Assembly: GCA_965229645.1 (NCBI GenBank)
Contig: OZ245893.1
Location: forward strand, 2,108,001-2,172,000
Length of the DNA: 64,000 nucleotides
Origin: CAXQZM01 sp965229645
GTDB lineage: Bacteria; Pseudomonadota; Alphaproteobacteria; UBA7985
Reading direction: 5' to 3'
A model generated the notes under the pieces. That model ran no database searches. It saw only the letters and a list, made by a program, of their open reading frames with translations, and was not told where the DNA came from. The translations under genes were made by a program, and so were the position numbers. Of this stretch, positions 51,658 to 60,174 are shown piece after piece (positions within the stretch are counted from its first letter, which is position 1; each line of letters opens with the position of its first letter).

Positions 51658-51945
51658 ATGGCATTTCGTCCTTTGCACGACCGCGTTTTGATCCGCCGGA
51701 TCGACGCAGAAGAAAAAACGGCTGGTGGGATCATCATTCCTGACACCGCCAAAGAAAAACCCATGGAAGGGGAAGTTGTTGCCGTTGGCGCTGGCGCCAA
51801 GAACGACAAGGGCGAAGTGACGCCTCTGGACGTTAAGGCAGGCGACCGCGTCTTGTTTGGCAAGTGGAACGGCACTGAAGTCAAGCTGGATGGGGAAGAA
51901 CTCATCATCATGAAAGAAAACGAAATCATGGGCATCTTGGGCTAG
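51658..51945 (+). CDS. groES: Co-chaperonin GroES
   Basis: 95 residues, standard for GroES. The mobile-loop region AEEKTAGGIIIPDTAKEKP and the ends FRPLHDRVLIRR and ELIIMKENEIMGIL are diagnostic. It forms the heptameric lid of the GroEL chamber. The ATG at 51658 is chosen over an upstream in-frame start that would include the operator region; AAGAGGAAGCAAGAG lies before it. groEL follows 36 bases later. Confidence 0.97.
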   Translation: MAFRPLHDRVLIRRIDAEEKTAGGIIIPDTAKEKPMEGEVVAVGAGAKNDKGEVTPLDVKAGDRVLFGKWNGTEVKLDGEELIIMKENEIMGILG

Positions 51946-51981
51946 TCCCACGGCGTTCTTGTAGAGAAGGATTAGAAAATC

Positions 51982-53634
51982 ATGGCTGCTAAAGTCGTAA
52001 AATTCGGGGGCGATGCACGCTCCAAAATGCTGGATGGCGTGAACATCCTCGCCAATGCGGTCCGCGTGACCCTCGGCCCCAAAGGGCGCAACGTCGTCCT
52101 TGACAAGGCCTTCGGGGCCCCCCGTGTCACCAAGGACGGGGTGTCTGTTGCCAAGGAAATCGAGCTGGAAGACAAGTTCGAAAACATGGGCGCGCAGTTG
52201 GTTCGCGAAGTTGCCTCCAAAACCAATGACGTCGCTGGTGACGGCACCACCACCGCAACCGTTTTGGCCCAGGCCATTGCGACCGAGGGCGCGAAAGCCG
52301 TCGCGGCGGGCATGAACCCCATGGACCTGAAGCGCGGCATCGACTTGGCGGTGACCAAAGTCGTTGAAAAGCTGGCGTCCATGTCTAAAACCATCACGAC
52401 CAATGCCGAAGTGGCGCAGGTCGGCACGATTTCTGCGAACGGCGAAGCTTCCATCGGACAAATGATCGCCGAGGCCATGGACAAGGTCGGCAACAACGGC
52501 GTTATTACGGTCGAAGAGGCCAAAACCGCCGACTCGACTCTCGATGTCGTTGAGGGGATGCAGTTTGACCGCGGTTACCTGTCGCCTTACTTCGTGACCA
52601 ATTCTGAGAAGATGATCGCGGAGTTGGAAGACCCCTACATTCTGCTGGTCGAGAAAAAGGTGTCCAACCTGCAGCCCATCGTCTCCTTGCTGGAGGCGGT
52701 TGTGCAATCCACCAAGCCCTTGCTGATCATTGCCGAGGACGTTGAGGGCGAAGCCCTAGCGACTTTGGTAGTCAACAAGCTGCGTGGCGGTCTCAAAATT
52801 GCCGCCGTCAAAGCCCCTGGCTTCGGCGACCGCCGCAAAGCCATGCTGGAGGACATCGCGATTCTGACCGGCGGCCAAGTGGTGTCTGAGGACTTGGGCA
52901 TCAAGCTCGAGGCGGTAACGCTCGATATGTTAGGCACGGCCAAGCGGGTTGTGATCGATAAAGAAAACACCACCATCGTCGATGGCGCGGGCGCAGAGGA
53001 CGAAATCAAAGGCCGCGTTGGCCAGATCGATGCGCAAATCGAAACCACAACGTCCGACTACGACCGCGAAAAACTCAACGAGCGCAAAGCCAAATTGGCG
53101 GGCGGCGTTGCTGTCCTGTCCGTAGGCGGCGCAACCGAAGTTGAAGTGAAGGAGCGCAAAGACCGGGTCGAAGACGCCATGAACGCCACGCGAGCGGCGG
53201 TTGAGGAAGGCATCCTTCCCGGCGGCGGCGCGGCCTTGCTCTACGCGGGCCAAACGCTGGTCGATGTGACCGGTGAAAACGACGATCAAACGGTCGGCGT
53301 TGGCATCGTTCGCACCGCGCTGGAATCGCCGATTCGCCAAATTGCGGTCAATGCCGGGGTCGAAGGCGCCGTCGTTGTCGGCAAATTGATCGAAGGCGCC
53401 AACGAGGCAACAGGCTTCAACGCCCAGACCGAAGCCTATGTCGATATGGTTTCGTCGGGCATCGTTGACCCCACCAAGGTGGTCCGCACGGCCCTGACCG
53501 ATGCCGCGTCCATCGCCTCCCTCTTGATCACGACCGAAGCCATGGTCGCCGACGCCCCAAAGGATGATTCGCCCGCAGGCGGTATGCCTGGCGGCGGCAT
53601 GGACGGCATGGGCGGTATGGGCGGCATGATGTAA
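51982..53634 (+). CDS. groEL: Chaperonin GroEL
   Basis: 550 residues, standard. It shows NAVRVTLGPKGRNVVLDKAFG, the nucleotide site VAGDGTTTATVLAQA, VEEGILPGGGAALL, and the C-terminal GGM-rich tail (GGMPGGGMDGMGGMGGMM). It forms the double-ring folding chamber for cytosolic proteins. A strong terminator follows. Confidence 0.98.
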   Translation: MAAKVVKFGGDARSKMLDGVNILANAVRVTLGPKGRNVVLDKAFGAPRVTKDGVSVAKEIELEDKFENMGAQLVREVASKTNDVAGDGTTTATVLAQAIATEGAKAVAAGMNPMDLKRGIDLAVTKVVEKLASMSKTITTNAEVAQVGTISANGEASIGQMIAEAMDKVGNNGVITVEEAKTADSTLDVVEGMQFDRGYLSPYFVTNSEKMIAELEDPYILLVEKKVSNLQPIVSLLEAVVQSTKPLLIIAEDVEGEALATLVVNKLRGGLKIAAVKAPGFGDRRKAMLEDIAILTGGQVVSEDLGIKLEAVTLDMLGTAKRVVIDKENTTIVDGAGAEDEIKGRVGQIDAQIETTTSDYDREKLNERKAKLAGGVAVLSVGGATEVEVKERKDRVEDAMNATRAAVEEGILPGGGAALLYAGQTLVDVTGENDDQTVGVGIVRTALESPIRQIAVNAGVEGAVVVGKLIEGANEATGFNAQTEAYVDMVSSGIVDPTKVVRTALTDAASIASLLITTEAMVADAPKDDSPAGGMPGGGMDGMGGMGGMM

Positions 53635-53683
53635 GCCCTGCCTCGCGCACGAGACTTTTTGGGCTTCGGCCCAAATCAAAGAA

Positions 53684-53707
53684 AAAGGGGGCTTCGGCCC
53701 CCTTTTT
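53684..53707 (+). terminator. Rho-independent terminator after groEL
   Basis: AAAGGGGGC-TTCG-GCCCCCTTTTT: a perfect nine-base stem with TTCG tetraloop and T-run, about 50 bases after the groEL stop. Confidence 0.9.
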
Positions 53708-53883
53708 AGTGAGCCCTTGTCCTCGCAACTTGGGTCAAAGTTCCATCCAATTCCCCTCCCTTGGCGGGGTGGCAGGCAAAGCCAGAGGGGGTGGTCTACC
53801 ATGTTTCTCCCCATTCCAGAAGTTGGAAAATTCGGCAGCTCTCCAATGCTAAGCGAGAGTTAAATGACCCTTAGGTTGGTTAG
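53708..53883. other. Intergenic spacer after groEL
   Basis: No gene. Around 53750-53790 it has a GC-rich fragment (TTCCCCTCCCTTGGCGGGGT) related to one near 51475; otherwise nothing recognised before MITE R9. Confidence 0.4.
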
Positions 53884-53886
53884 TTA

Positions 53887-54000
53887 TACCAACGGAAGTA
53901 TTCAATGACCTATGGACTGTCTGCGTTCGAGCGCCGAGACTCGGTTCATATGGCAAGCAAATTGCAATCGGACAACGGTCATTCGATCTTTCCGCTGGTA
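53887..54000 (+). repeat. TNA-MITE copy R9 (114 bp, family C core)
   Basis: Begins TACCAACGGAAG and ends TTCCGCTGGTA with TTA at 53884-53886 and 54001-54003. The core is unrelated to the GC-rich type: CTGCGTTCGAGCGCCGAGAC, a CATATGGCAAGC stretch and CAATCGGACAACGGTCATT. Related cores occur at 48830-48905 and 60456-60500. So one end type is combined with at least three different cores. Confidence 0.75.
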
Positions 54001-54221
54001 TTATAATACCAGCGGCGGCCCAGAATGACTCTTATGTTCGCTGATATAAGGGCCGCGACTGCGGCCCCCGTAGCGGCCCCGAGATGAGCTAAGAAAGCGC
54101 CTCGGGGTATAAGCGAAGGCCCCGTCCTGCGGTCGGGCTGAGCGAGCATAGCGAGCGAGTAGAGACCGCAATCCAAAAAGCCGAAACGCGAAGCGTTTCT
54201 GCCGTGAGTATCCATGATAAA

Positions 54222-55160
54222 TCAAGGGGCAATTTTCGCCCACTTTCTGTTTTCCCGCACCAGGGCATTGGCCAGCGTTAGCAGCTTACGCATGACGGCG
54301 ATAATCGCGACCTTTTTCGGCTTGCCTGCTTGGACAAGGCGGTCATAAAAACCCTTTAGGTCCTCATTGTAGCGCATGGCGACCAAGGCAGGCATGTAGA
54401 GGGCATTGCGTACAGGGGCTCTTCCCCCCTTGATGCAGGCGACACCCTTGTGGGTTCCTGATTGGGACTGCATAGGAGCTAGACCAGAGAGCGCGCCGAT
54501 CTTTTTCTGGCTCAGCGTGCCAAGCTCTGGCATATGGGTCAGAAGGGATATGGCAGTGCGTGCTGCGATCCCCGGGATTGTTATCAAGATGTCGAAGCGC
54601 TTCTTGAGATCAGGATGTGCTTCGATGAGCTTCTTGGTCTTGTGGGTCAGCTGTTCGATCTCCTTTTCGAGGGTCTTGAGCATTCTAGCTGCAAGCCTCA
54701 CAGCGGCCTTATCGGTAAGGACTTTCATCCTGTTGCTCCACTGTGTTTGAGTTTGCACAAGCCCATCGTGGAGAAGTTGGTATTCTCCAAGAATTTCAAT
54801 GACTTCATCGCGTATAGTGCTGGGCACAAGGGGGAGGGTTTGACCCATGGTTGACAGGATCTTCGCATCGACCTTATCGGTTTTTGCGAGTTGCCCGATG
54901 CTCTTGGCAAAGCATCGGACCTGCCAAGGATTGACCTTCACGTAAGCGATTTGGGCTTGAGCAAGGCCACGTTCCAAGGCCCTGTGATAGAAGCCAGTGG
55001 CTTCAAAAACGACCAGGCAATCAGGAAGCTTGCTGAAGGTCTTGATGAGGGCCTCAATACCGCAAGGGGTATTGGGCATGCAGCTATGGTTTTGGCCATT
55101 TGACACAAAAATATCGAATTGGGCTTTTGAAACATCAATTCCAATGGTAACTTGTGACAT
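54222..55160 (-). CDS. IS110 family transposase (intact)
   Basis: 312 residues. N-terminal DEDD domain: TIGIDVSKAQFDIFV, FEATGFYHRALERGL, KTDKVDAKILSTMG. The C-terminal Tnp20 domain shows ITIPGIAARTAISLLTHMPELG and SGLAPMQSQSGTHKG with the catalytic serine, and ends KPKKVAIIAVMRKLLTLANALV. It is full length and in frame. IS110 recombinases work with a bridge RNA made from a non-coding end; a candidate region lies upstream at 55161-55302. Confidence 0.93.
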   Translation of the reverse strand: MSQVTIGIDVSKAQFDIFVSNGQNHSCMPNTPCGIEALIKTFSKLPDCLVVFEATGFYHRALERGLAQAQIAYVKVNPWQVRCFAKSIGQLAKTDKVDAKILSTMGQTLPLVPSTIRDEVIEILGEYQLLHDGLVQTQTQWSNRMKVLTDKAAVRLAARMLKTLEKEIEQLTHKTKKLIEAHPDLKKRFDILITIPGIAARTAISLLTHMPELGTLSQKKIGALSGLAPMQSQSGTHKGVACIKGGRAPVRNALYMPALVAMRYNEDLKGFYDRLVQAGKPKKVAIIAVMRKLLTLANALVRENRKWAKIAP

Positions 55161-55302
55161 CTTTCCGTTCCCTTTCTTGTCATACGGGACGCACAGGTGG
55201 CTCCCTAGTATCCATACGGGCCATTTGGAGGAAAGGCGGGGTGATCAAACTCACGAACGGTGCCTGCAACGCAGCACCTAGACACAATCGATCCAGCCCC
55301 GC
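55161..55302 (-). ncRNA. Candidate IS110 bridge RNA region (left non-coding end)
   Basis: About 140 bases upstream of the IS110 start with no open frame, between the transposase gene and a perfect palindrome. On the minus strand it contains several short complementary segments (for example GGTGCTGCGTTGCAGGCACC). In the IS110 group the bridge RNA is made from the left non-coding end, so this is where it should be. The exact ends and loops were not derived. Confidence 0.4.
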
Positions 55303-55336
55303 CGCCGATTTGGGGGTGGCCACCCCCAAATCGGCG
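55303..55336. repeat. Perfect 34-bp palindrome upstream of IS110 copy 2
   Basis: CGCCGATTTGGGGGTGG followed by its exact reverse complement. It shares the CGATTTGG / CCAAATCG core with the palindrome at 49042-49077. MITE R7 has only half of it (GCGCCGATTGGGGGG), so the second half may come from the IS110 insertion or from a palindromic target. Confidence 0.8.
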
Positions 55337-55465
55337 CATCTCGCTTACCCCAAATGATCAAGCATGGGGGTAAGAAAACGCTCATATCCTATTAGACAAG
55401 ACACAAAACGGCCATAAAAGTGTCAACTTTTTTCGCCGTTGGTCACAGTGCACGACAGTAGCTTC

Positions 55466-56785
55466 TCAGGATGTCCTCAGGCGTGACCTACGCCAATACC
55501 AGCATGCTTTTTCTGGTTCCATCTGAATGAGCCGCCTAAGCTCGTCAAACCCGGTTCTGAAGACAGACTTTTTGTATCGTCCGTGAGAACCTCGTGGTCT
55601 CGGGGCTGTTCCAATTTTTGCAGATCCAATTTTGGTGGCCCAGGTCATTGCCAATGCTAGAATACTCATAAGTAGATCGAGTTTCTTAGTGATTGTTAAG
55701 CGCGTGTCCTCTAGATTGAAGCCTTTTGTTTTTGCATCTGCAAATAGGCACTCAATGGCCCAACGACGTTTGTAGCTTTTCATGGCATCACCAGCATTTC
55801 CGTTCGTAGCGACAATCAGAAGTTCTTTTCCGCCGAATTTGTTTTTGGCCTCCCGATCCCTAGTTCTTCTAGGTTTTTTGCCCTCAATGTATTTGGATGC
55901 AAAATTGAGCCACACGGGATTACCTTGCTCGTCTTTCTCAAGATAACCTCTGAATGTTTGAAGCGTGCGTTTGGTCCCAACTATTTCGCTCAATTTCTGA
56001 CGCGTACCATCCTCAAGAGTAACACGCTGGTTCGATCTGAGGCGGATCGCAGTCTGGACGCCACTTTCAACCAGAAAGCTCAACCACCCCGCGCCAATAA
56101 ATTCACGGTCCGCCAACAGGGTCTTGATGCTGCTTGCTCCGAATAAGTTCAAATATCTCTTCATGAGATCAATGCGTTGGTCGGTGTTGCTGCAACCTGG
56201 CTTATTCAACACGGTCCACATCAACGGAAGTCTATATCGCCGCGTAACAACTGCGAGAACCAGAATATTCATATGTGTGGAACCTATCTTCCAGTCGGTT
56301 CTGTCAAGACAAAGGTCCCAGCTCTTTGGAAGGTTAAGCATCTGTACAATCAGTAATGCTGACCAATCTTGAACAAGGTTTGTTTCAGAGAAGAAACGTT
56401 GAATACGGCGATAGGTGCTCGGAATTTTCGCTGCCGTGGGAAGTTTCGAACTTATACCAGCGGCGGTTGAAAATGACTCTTATGTTCGCTGGTATAAGGG
56501 CCGCGACTGCGGCCCCCGTAGCGGCCCCGAGAATAGCGCGAAAGCGCCTCGGGGTATAAGCGAAGGCCCCGTCGGAGGCGAAACGCGAAGCGTTTCTGCC
56601 GTGAGACACAAAACGGCAAAAAAAGTGTCAACTTTTTTCGCCGTTGGTATTATGTGACTCAAATTCGGCGTCCGAGAACTGGTCATTCCAACAATCATTA
56701 GGCTCAAAACTTCAAGACGGTTCTTGCTTAATGGCACGCTGTTCGATAGCTGGGCGCTGAGGGAGTCGATGGTTTTGCGGATCAT
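55466..56785 (-). pseudogene. IS4-type transposase interrupted by MITE R11
   Basis: The gene starts at an ATG at 56785 (MIRKTIDSLSAQLSNSV, KNRLEVLSLMIVGMTSSRT, NLSHI), is cut by R11, and resumes as SSKLPTAAKIPSTYRRIQRF, then LCLDRTDWKIGS (first D), LLADREFIGAGW (second D) and RRWAIECLFADAKTKGFNLEDTRL (E). Taking out R11 and one TTA leaves 1122 bases in a single frame (373 residues), so the insertion is recent enough that the rest is undamaged. Confidence 0.92.
56455..56649 (-). repeat. TNA-MITE copy R11 (195 bp) inside IS4-type transposase
   Basis: Begins TACCAGCGGC and ends GCCGTTGGTA with TTA at 56452-56454 and 56650-56652. Because the disrupted gene is recognisable on both sides, this copy proves the element ends and the 3-bp duplication: removal restores the frame exactly. 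Confidence 0.93.
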
Positions 56786-56960
56786 GGGGATACTCGATTC
56801 ACTGTTGCAGAGTCCCCACCGCAAGCACATATCGGCTCCCTCAGCAACTACTGTCGTGCACTGTGGCCGTTGGTATAAGAGCTTCGTTCATCCAACCAAG
56901 GCCTGGAGGCGCAGACAATACCGCCCGTTGCTGACCCTTGGGAACAACAGGAGAGAGTCG

Positions 56961-57566
56961 ATGCAAAGACCCTTCGTCCGCCCCGCTATGGTGCTTGCGG
57001 GCTGCTCCATGGCGCTGGTCGTGGTGTTTTCCAACTGGTTGATGCAGGGCGGCGCGCCGCTGCCCGACGGGACGACCCTGCCGCAAGCCTTCGCCTGGCT
57101 CAATCGGGTGACCGGCCAAGACCCGCTGGATGGGGTTTTTATCTATGGCCAGTTTACGTTTCCGCTGGCGTTTTTGATCACGGACCTGATCAATCGCCTG
57201 TTCGGCCCTGCGCGCGCCTGGGGCCTCATCGCCATTGGCGCGATTTTTGGTGGCCTTGCCTCTTACTATTTTGCGACGCCGATCCTGGCTCTGGCCTCGG
57301 TCACGGCCTTTGTCGTCGGCCAAGTCCTCGATGTGCTGCTGTTCCAACGCTTGCGCCGACAGGTTTGGTACCTAGCGCCCCTGGTCTCTTCCGTGCTTGC
57401 TAGCCTCCTGGACACGCTCATCTTTTACGCCATCGCCTTTGGCCTCTGGGGCTCCGTGGCTTATGCGTCGGTTGATTTTGGGGTCAAGGTGTTCGTGGCG
57501 CTGGTCGCGCTGCTGCCGTTTCGGCTGATCATTGCACGCGCGATGGGCAATCCTGCCGTCGTTTAG
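56961..57566 (+). CDS. yhhQ: Queuosine precursor transporter (YhhQ/VUT family)
   Basis: 201 residues from the ATG at 56961 (AGGAGAGAG upstream); the longer open frame runs back into IS sequence. It has about six membrane segments and the family blocks NWLMQGG, GQFTFPLAFLITDLINRLFG and DVLLFQRLRRQVWYLAPLVSSVLASLLDTLIFY. YhhQ imports preQ0 or preQ1 for queuosine tRNA modification. The next gene, four bases on, is queA, which fits that role. Confidence 0.92.
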   Translation: MQRPFVRPAMVLAGCSMALVVVFSNWLMQGGAPLPDGTTLPQAFAWLNRVTGQDPLDGVFIYGQFTFPLAFLITDLINRLFGPARAWGLIAIGAIFGGLASYYFATPILALASVTAFVVGQVLDVLLFQRLRRQVWYLAPLVSSVLASLLDTLIFYAIAFGLWGSVAYASVDFGVKVFVALVALLPFRLIIARAMGNPAVV

Positions 57567-57569
57567 TCC

Positions 57570-58574
57570 ATGAAGGTCAGCGATTTTGACTTCCCCTTCG
57601 ATGCGCGTTTGATCGCCCAATACCCTGTCGAGCCGCGCGATGCGGCGCGCTTGCTCGACTTAAGTGGCCCTAGCCCAGTCCATCGCCGTGTTCTTGATGT
57701 GCCAAGGCTTGTGCGGGCCGAGGACCTGATGATCGTCAACAATACCAAGGTCCTGCCCGCGCGGCTCTATGGATTTCGCGACGCCGTGGCGGTCGAGGTC
57801 ACGTTGGTGCGTCAGCTCAGTCCCCAAATGTGGACCGCCTTGGCCAAACCTGGAAAACGGTTGAAGGTGGGCCAGGAACTCGTGTTTAAAGGGGAATTGC
57901 GGGCGCGCATCGCCCAAAAAAACGGCGCGGAAATCGATCTGGAGTTCAACCGCAAGGGTACCGATTTGCGCGCCGCCATTCGCCAGTACGGGACCATGCC
58001 CCTGCCCCCCTACATCAAGCGGCAACGCGGCGGCGATGCGCGCGACCATCGCGCCTATCAGACGCCCTTTGCCAAGCACGAAGGCGCGGTGGCGGCTCCA
58101 ACGGCAAGCCTGCACTTTACCGAACGGGTGCGCGCGGCCCTCCCCTGTGACGTGGCGGAGGTCACCTTGCACGTTGGCCTCGGTACCTTCGCGGGCCTGC
58201 GCGTTGCAGACACCAAGGACCATGTCATGCACGCCGAGTGGGGCGACCTTCCCCCCGCAACGGCGGCGGCCCTCGCCGCTTGCCGGGCGCGCGGGGGACG
58301 GGTCATCGCGATCGGGACCACGGCCTTGCGCGTTCTGGAAGCCTTTGACGCCCGCGCGCAAACGGGTGACATCGATTTATTCATCACCCCCGGCTATGAA
58401 TTTCGGGTTGTCGATGTGCTGTTGACAAACTTTCATCTGCCCGCCTCGACCCTGTTCATGCTGGTCAGCGCTTTCGCTGGACTGACCGAGATGAAGGCAG
58501 CCTACGCCTTGGCGCAGGACCAGGGCTATGGTTTTTTTTCTTACGGCGATGCCTGTTGGCTTCAGCGTCGCTGA
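57570..58574 (+). CDS. queA: tRNA preQ1(34) S-adenosylmethionine ribosyltransferase-isomerase
   Basis: 334 residues. It shows FDARLIAQYPVEPRDAARLL, MIVNNTKVLPARLYG, ASLHFTERV, HVGLGTFAGLR and TNFHLPASTLFMLVSAFAG, diagnostic of QueA. It transfers and rearranges the ribosyl group of AdoMet onto preQ1 in tRNA, making epoxyqueuosine. Coupled with the upstream transporter, it forms a salvage-plus-modification pair. Its last 13 bases overlap the end of the convergent gene. Confidence 0.96.
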   Translation: MKVSDFDFPFDARLIAQYPVEPRDAARLLDLSGPSPVHRRVLDVPRLVRAEDLMIVNNTKVLPARLYGFRDAVAVEVTLVRQLSPQMWTALAKPGKRLKVGQELVFKGELRARIAQKNGAEIDLEFNRKGTDLRAAIRQYGTMPLPPYIKRQRGGDARDHRAYQTPFAKHEGAVAAPTASLHFTERVRAALPCDVAEVTLHVGLGTFAGLRVADTKDHVMHAEWGDLPPATAAALAACRARGGRVIAIGTTALRVLEAFDARAQTGDIDLFITPGYEFRVVDVLLTNFHLPASTLFMLVSAFAGLTEMKAAYALAQDQGYGFFSYGDACWLQRR

Positions 58575-59155
58575 TCGCGGGGAGGTCTGCCACCGCCACG
58601 CGACCCATGGAGCTCTCGAAACCTAAGTCCTGGGACCACGAACGGTAAGGTCTCAAGGCTCATTGCCGCAACTTGCGCATCGCTCAAGCTATCCAAAAAG
58701 GCCCCTTGGGCCTGCGTTTCGGCCAAGGTTGCCGCCGTCAAGGTTTGGCGGAACGCGAGCAGGCGCGCCAGAACGTCGCGGGTGGCGTCCGCGGTTTCTA
58801 AGGGGAATTGGGCGGTCTGGTCGTGCAAACGGGTGCGTTCCTGGCGCAGGGTGCATCGGATTTGCGCGCGGTCCAAAATCATCTGACCGATCAGCGCCCC
58901 TTGGGCGTCGGTCAAGGGCACTTGCTCGCGCACGCGGGTCATATGATCCTCGAAGCGGTCGGGGTTTAGGCGCAAGGGGTCTTGGCCGCAGGTGCCGTCC
59001 ACAAGGTCCTCAAACTTGACGCGCGTCGGCGTCCCGCGGTGTTGATCGAACGGGCCGTGTCGCGCATCGACCCCCAAATGCAGGCCAAGCCCAACATTGA
59101 CCCCTAAAGACGCGAAGAGCGCAAGAAGCAGAAAAAGACCAAGAGAACGGCGCAT
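58562..59155 (-). CDS. Exported protein of an ECF sigma operon
   Basis: 197 residues. The N-terminal hydrophobic stretch (SLGLFLLLALFASLGVNVGLGLHLG) is a signal peptide or anchor. The rest is helical, with a late LDSLSDAQVAAMS resembling the LTxxQ pattern of periplasmic stress sensors such as CpxP- or CnrX-like proteins, but I cannot assign a family. The cysteines in GTCGQDP and QIRCTLRQ could bind metal or form a disulfide. It is the third gene after a sigma factor and a membrane anti-sigma candidate, so a sensory role is likely (inference). Confidence 0.65.
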   Translation of the reverse strand: MRRSLGLFLLLALFASLGVNVGLGLHLGVDARHGPFDQHRGTPTRVKFEDLVDGTCGQDPLRLNPDRFEDHMTRVREQVPLTDAQGALIGQMILDRAQIRCTLRQERTRLHDQTAQFPLETADATRDVLARLLAFRQTLTAATLAETQAQGAFLDSLSDAQVAAMSLETLPFVVPGLRFRELHGSRGGGRPPRDQRR

Positions 59156-59164
59156 AGGAACCCC

Positions 59165-59593
59165 CTATTCGAGCGATAGAAACCCGCTGTCGTGAGCGGT
59201 CGTGAACAAGTCAGCTTCCGAGGTCGCCAAAGGATCGACCCCTTGTTCGATCAGCGGCGCCACCTCGGGGGAGACCCTTAGGCTTGCGGCGAGGGCGTAA
59301 GACCCCGACCCAAAGGCCAAAAACGTCAAAACCGCCGCCGCCATTTGCCGCCAATTCGCCAACGCGCCCCGTCGCGTGGCGGGACGCGCGTGGAGCGCGA
59401 GGGCGCGCGCGACAAGGCGTTCTGGGGCCGCCATCCCTTGCGGCGGCGGAACGCTCAAAAACGCGAACTCGCCGCCTTGTTCGGCCAACTCGGCGAGGTG
59501 CAGGGGATCAGCGGCCTGCACATCGGGCAAATCGGGTGCTTTGTGGCGTCGGTAGAGGGCGTAAGTCATGGTTTCGTCGGGCGGGTGGGTCAT
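59165..59593 (-). CDS. Putative anti-sigma factor, single membrane span
   Basis: 142 residues. The N-terminal about 80 residues are cytoplasmic (LYRRHKAPDLPDVQAADPLHLAELAEQGG), one span follows (MAAAVLTFLAFGSGSYALAA, about residues 88-107), then a short outer tail. Size, topology and a four-base overlap with the sigma gene fit an anti-sigma factor, although the typical zinc-binding His/Cys motif is not evident. It probably holds the ECF sigma factor at the membrane until a signal arrives. Confidence 0.65.
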   Translation of the reverse strand: MTHPPDETMTYALYRRHKAPDLPDVQAADPLHLAELAEQGGEFAFLSVPPPQGMAAPERLVARALALHARPATRRGALANWRQMAAAVLTFLAFGSGSYALAASLRVSPEVAPLIEQGVDPLATSEADLFTTAHDSGFLSLE

Positions 59594-60174
59594 GCCGTGT
59601 CCCTCAATTCGGGGTGTTGATCGAAATGTCGGCGGAGTTTGGTCAAAGCCTTGTGCTTGGCCGATCGCACGGTTTGGGCGGCAAGGCCCAAGTCGTTGGC
59701 CACGTCCTCAACGTCTTGATCGTCCTCAAACAACTTGACCAAAATCGCCTGCTGTCGCGGCGACAACAAGGTCGCGGGAACCAGGGCCTCGATCGCCCCC
59801 GCGTCGTCGGAACCTGGGCCTGCCGCCCCTTGGGCGGCCAAGTAGGGCGCATGGTCGTCGACGTTTTCATGGGCTTCGCGTCGCTTGCGCAAGTGATCGA
59901 CGCACGCGGAATGGGCGATGACGCCAAGGTAGGTTCCCAATTTGGCCCGGGCAGGATCAAAGCGCCGCAGCACGGCGAAGTCGGCGCGCGACAAGCGGAT
60001 GAAAGCATCTTGGCTCACATCCTCCAAATCCATGGGATCGAGCGGCGCGCCATAGCGGGCAAAGCATCGGCGAACTTGCCAGGCAATGAGCGGTGCCGCC
60101 GCGCGAACGAACTGCCCCCAGGCGCGGGCGGACCCTGCAAACAGGTCGTTAAGATGAGCGGTTGGGAAGTCCAT
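59590..60174 (-). CDS. ECF-type RNA polymerase sigma factor
   Basis: 194 residues. Region 2 is visible as DLEDVSQDAFIRLSRADF and the following LGTYLGVIAHSACVDHLRKRR; region 4 as LSPRQQAILVKLFEDDQDVEDVANDLGLAAQTVRSAKHKALTKLRR. There is no region 1 or 3, as in ECF sigma factors. It starts a three-gene operon with the anti-sigma candidate and the exported protein. I found no clear autoregulatory promoter upstream. Confidence 0.88.
   Translation of the reverse strand: MDFPTAHLNDLFAGSARAWGQFVRAAAPLIAWQVRRCFARYGAPLDPMDLEDVSQDAFIRLSRADFAVLRRFDPARAKLGTYLGVIAHSACVDHLRKRREAHENVDDHAPYLAAQGAAGPGSDDAGAIEALVPATLLSPRQQAILVKLFEDDQDVEDVANDLGLAAQTVRSAKHKALTKLRRHFDQHPELRDTA

Larger units (their letters stand above)
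55444..56865 (-). mobile_element. IS4-type insertion sequence, with MITE R11 inside
   Basis: Perfect 18-bp terminal inverted repeats, CACAGTGCACGACAGTAG at 55444-55461 and its complement at 56848-56865, flanked by a 9-bp duplication GCCGTTGGT (55435-55443 and 56866-56874). The duplication is part of a MITE end, so the IS inserted into MITE R10. Total 1422 bp; 1224 bp without R11 and its extra TTA. Confidence 0.9.
54007..56875. mobile_element. TNA-MITE R10 hosting nested IS110 and IS4-type elements
   Basis: Left tip TACCAGCGGC follows TAA (54004-54006); right tip GCCGTTGGTA precedes TAA (56876-56878). Between them lie the usual core (54020-54208), an IS110 element (about 54209-55302), a subfamily-b core and left-end hairpin (about 55337-55443), an IS4-type element (55444-56865) and the last ten bases of the tip. 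The matching TAA flanks suggest one original insertion, but the two core types on each side of the IS110 could instead mean a fusion of two copies. Confidence 0.6.

Noticed and set aside
55208..55214. TATCCAT repeated at both sides of the IS110 as its core dinucleotide region
   Set aside because: It would leave only about 50 bases of left end, too short for the expected non-coding end; probably chance.
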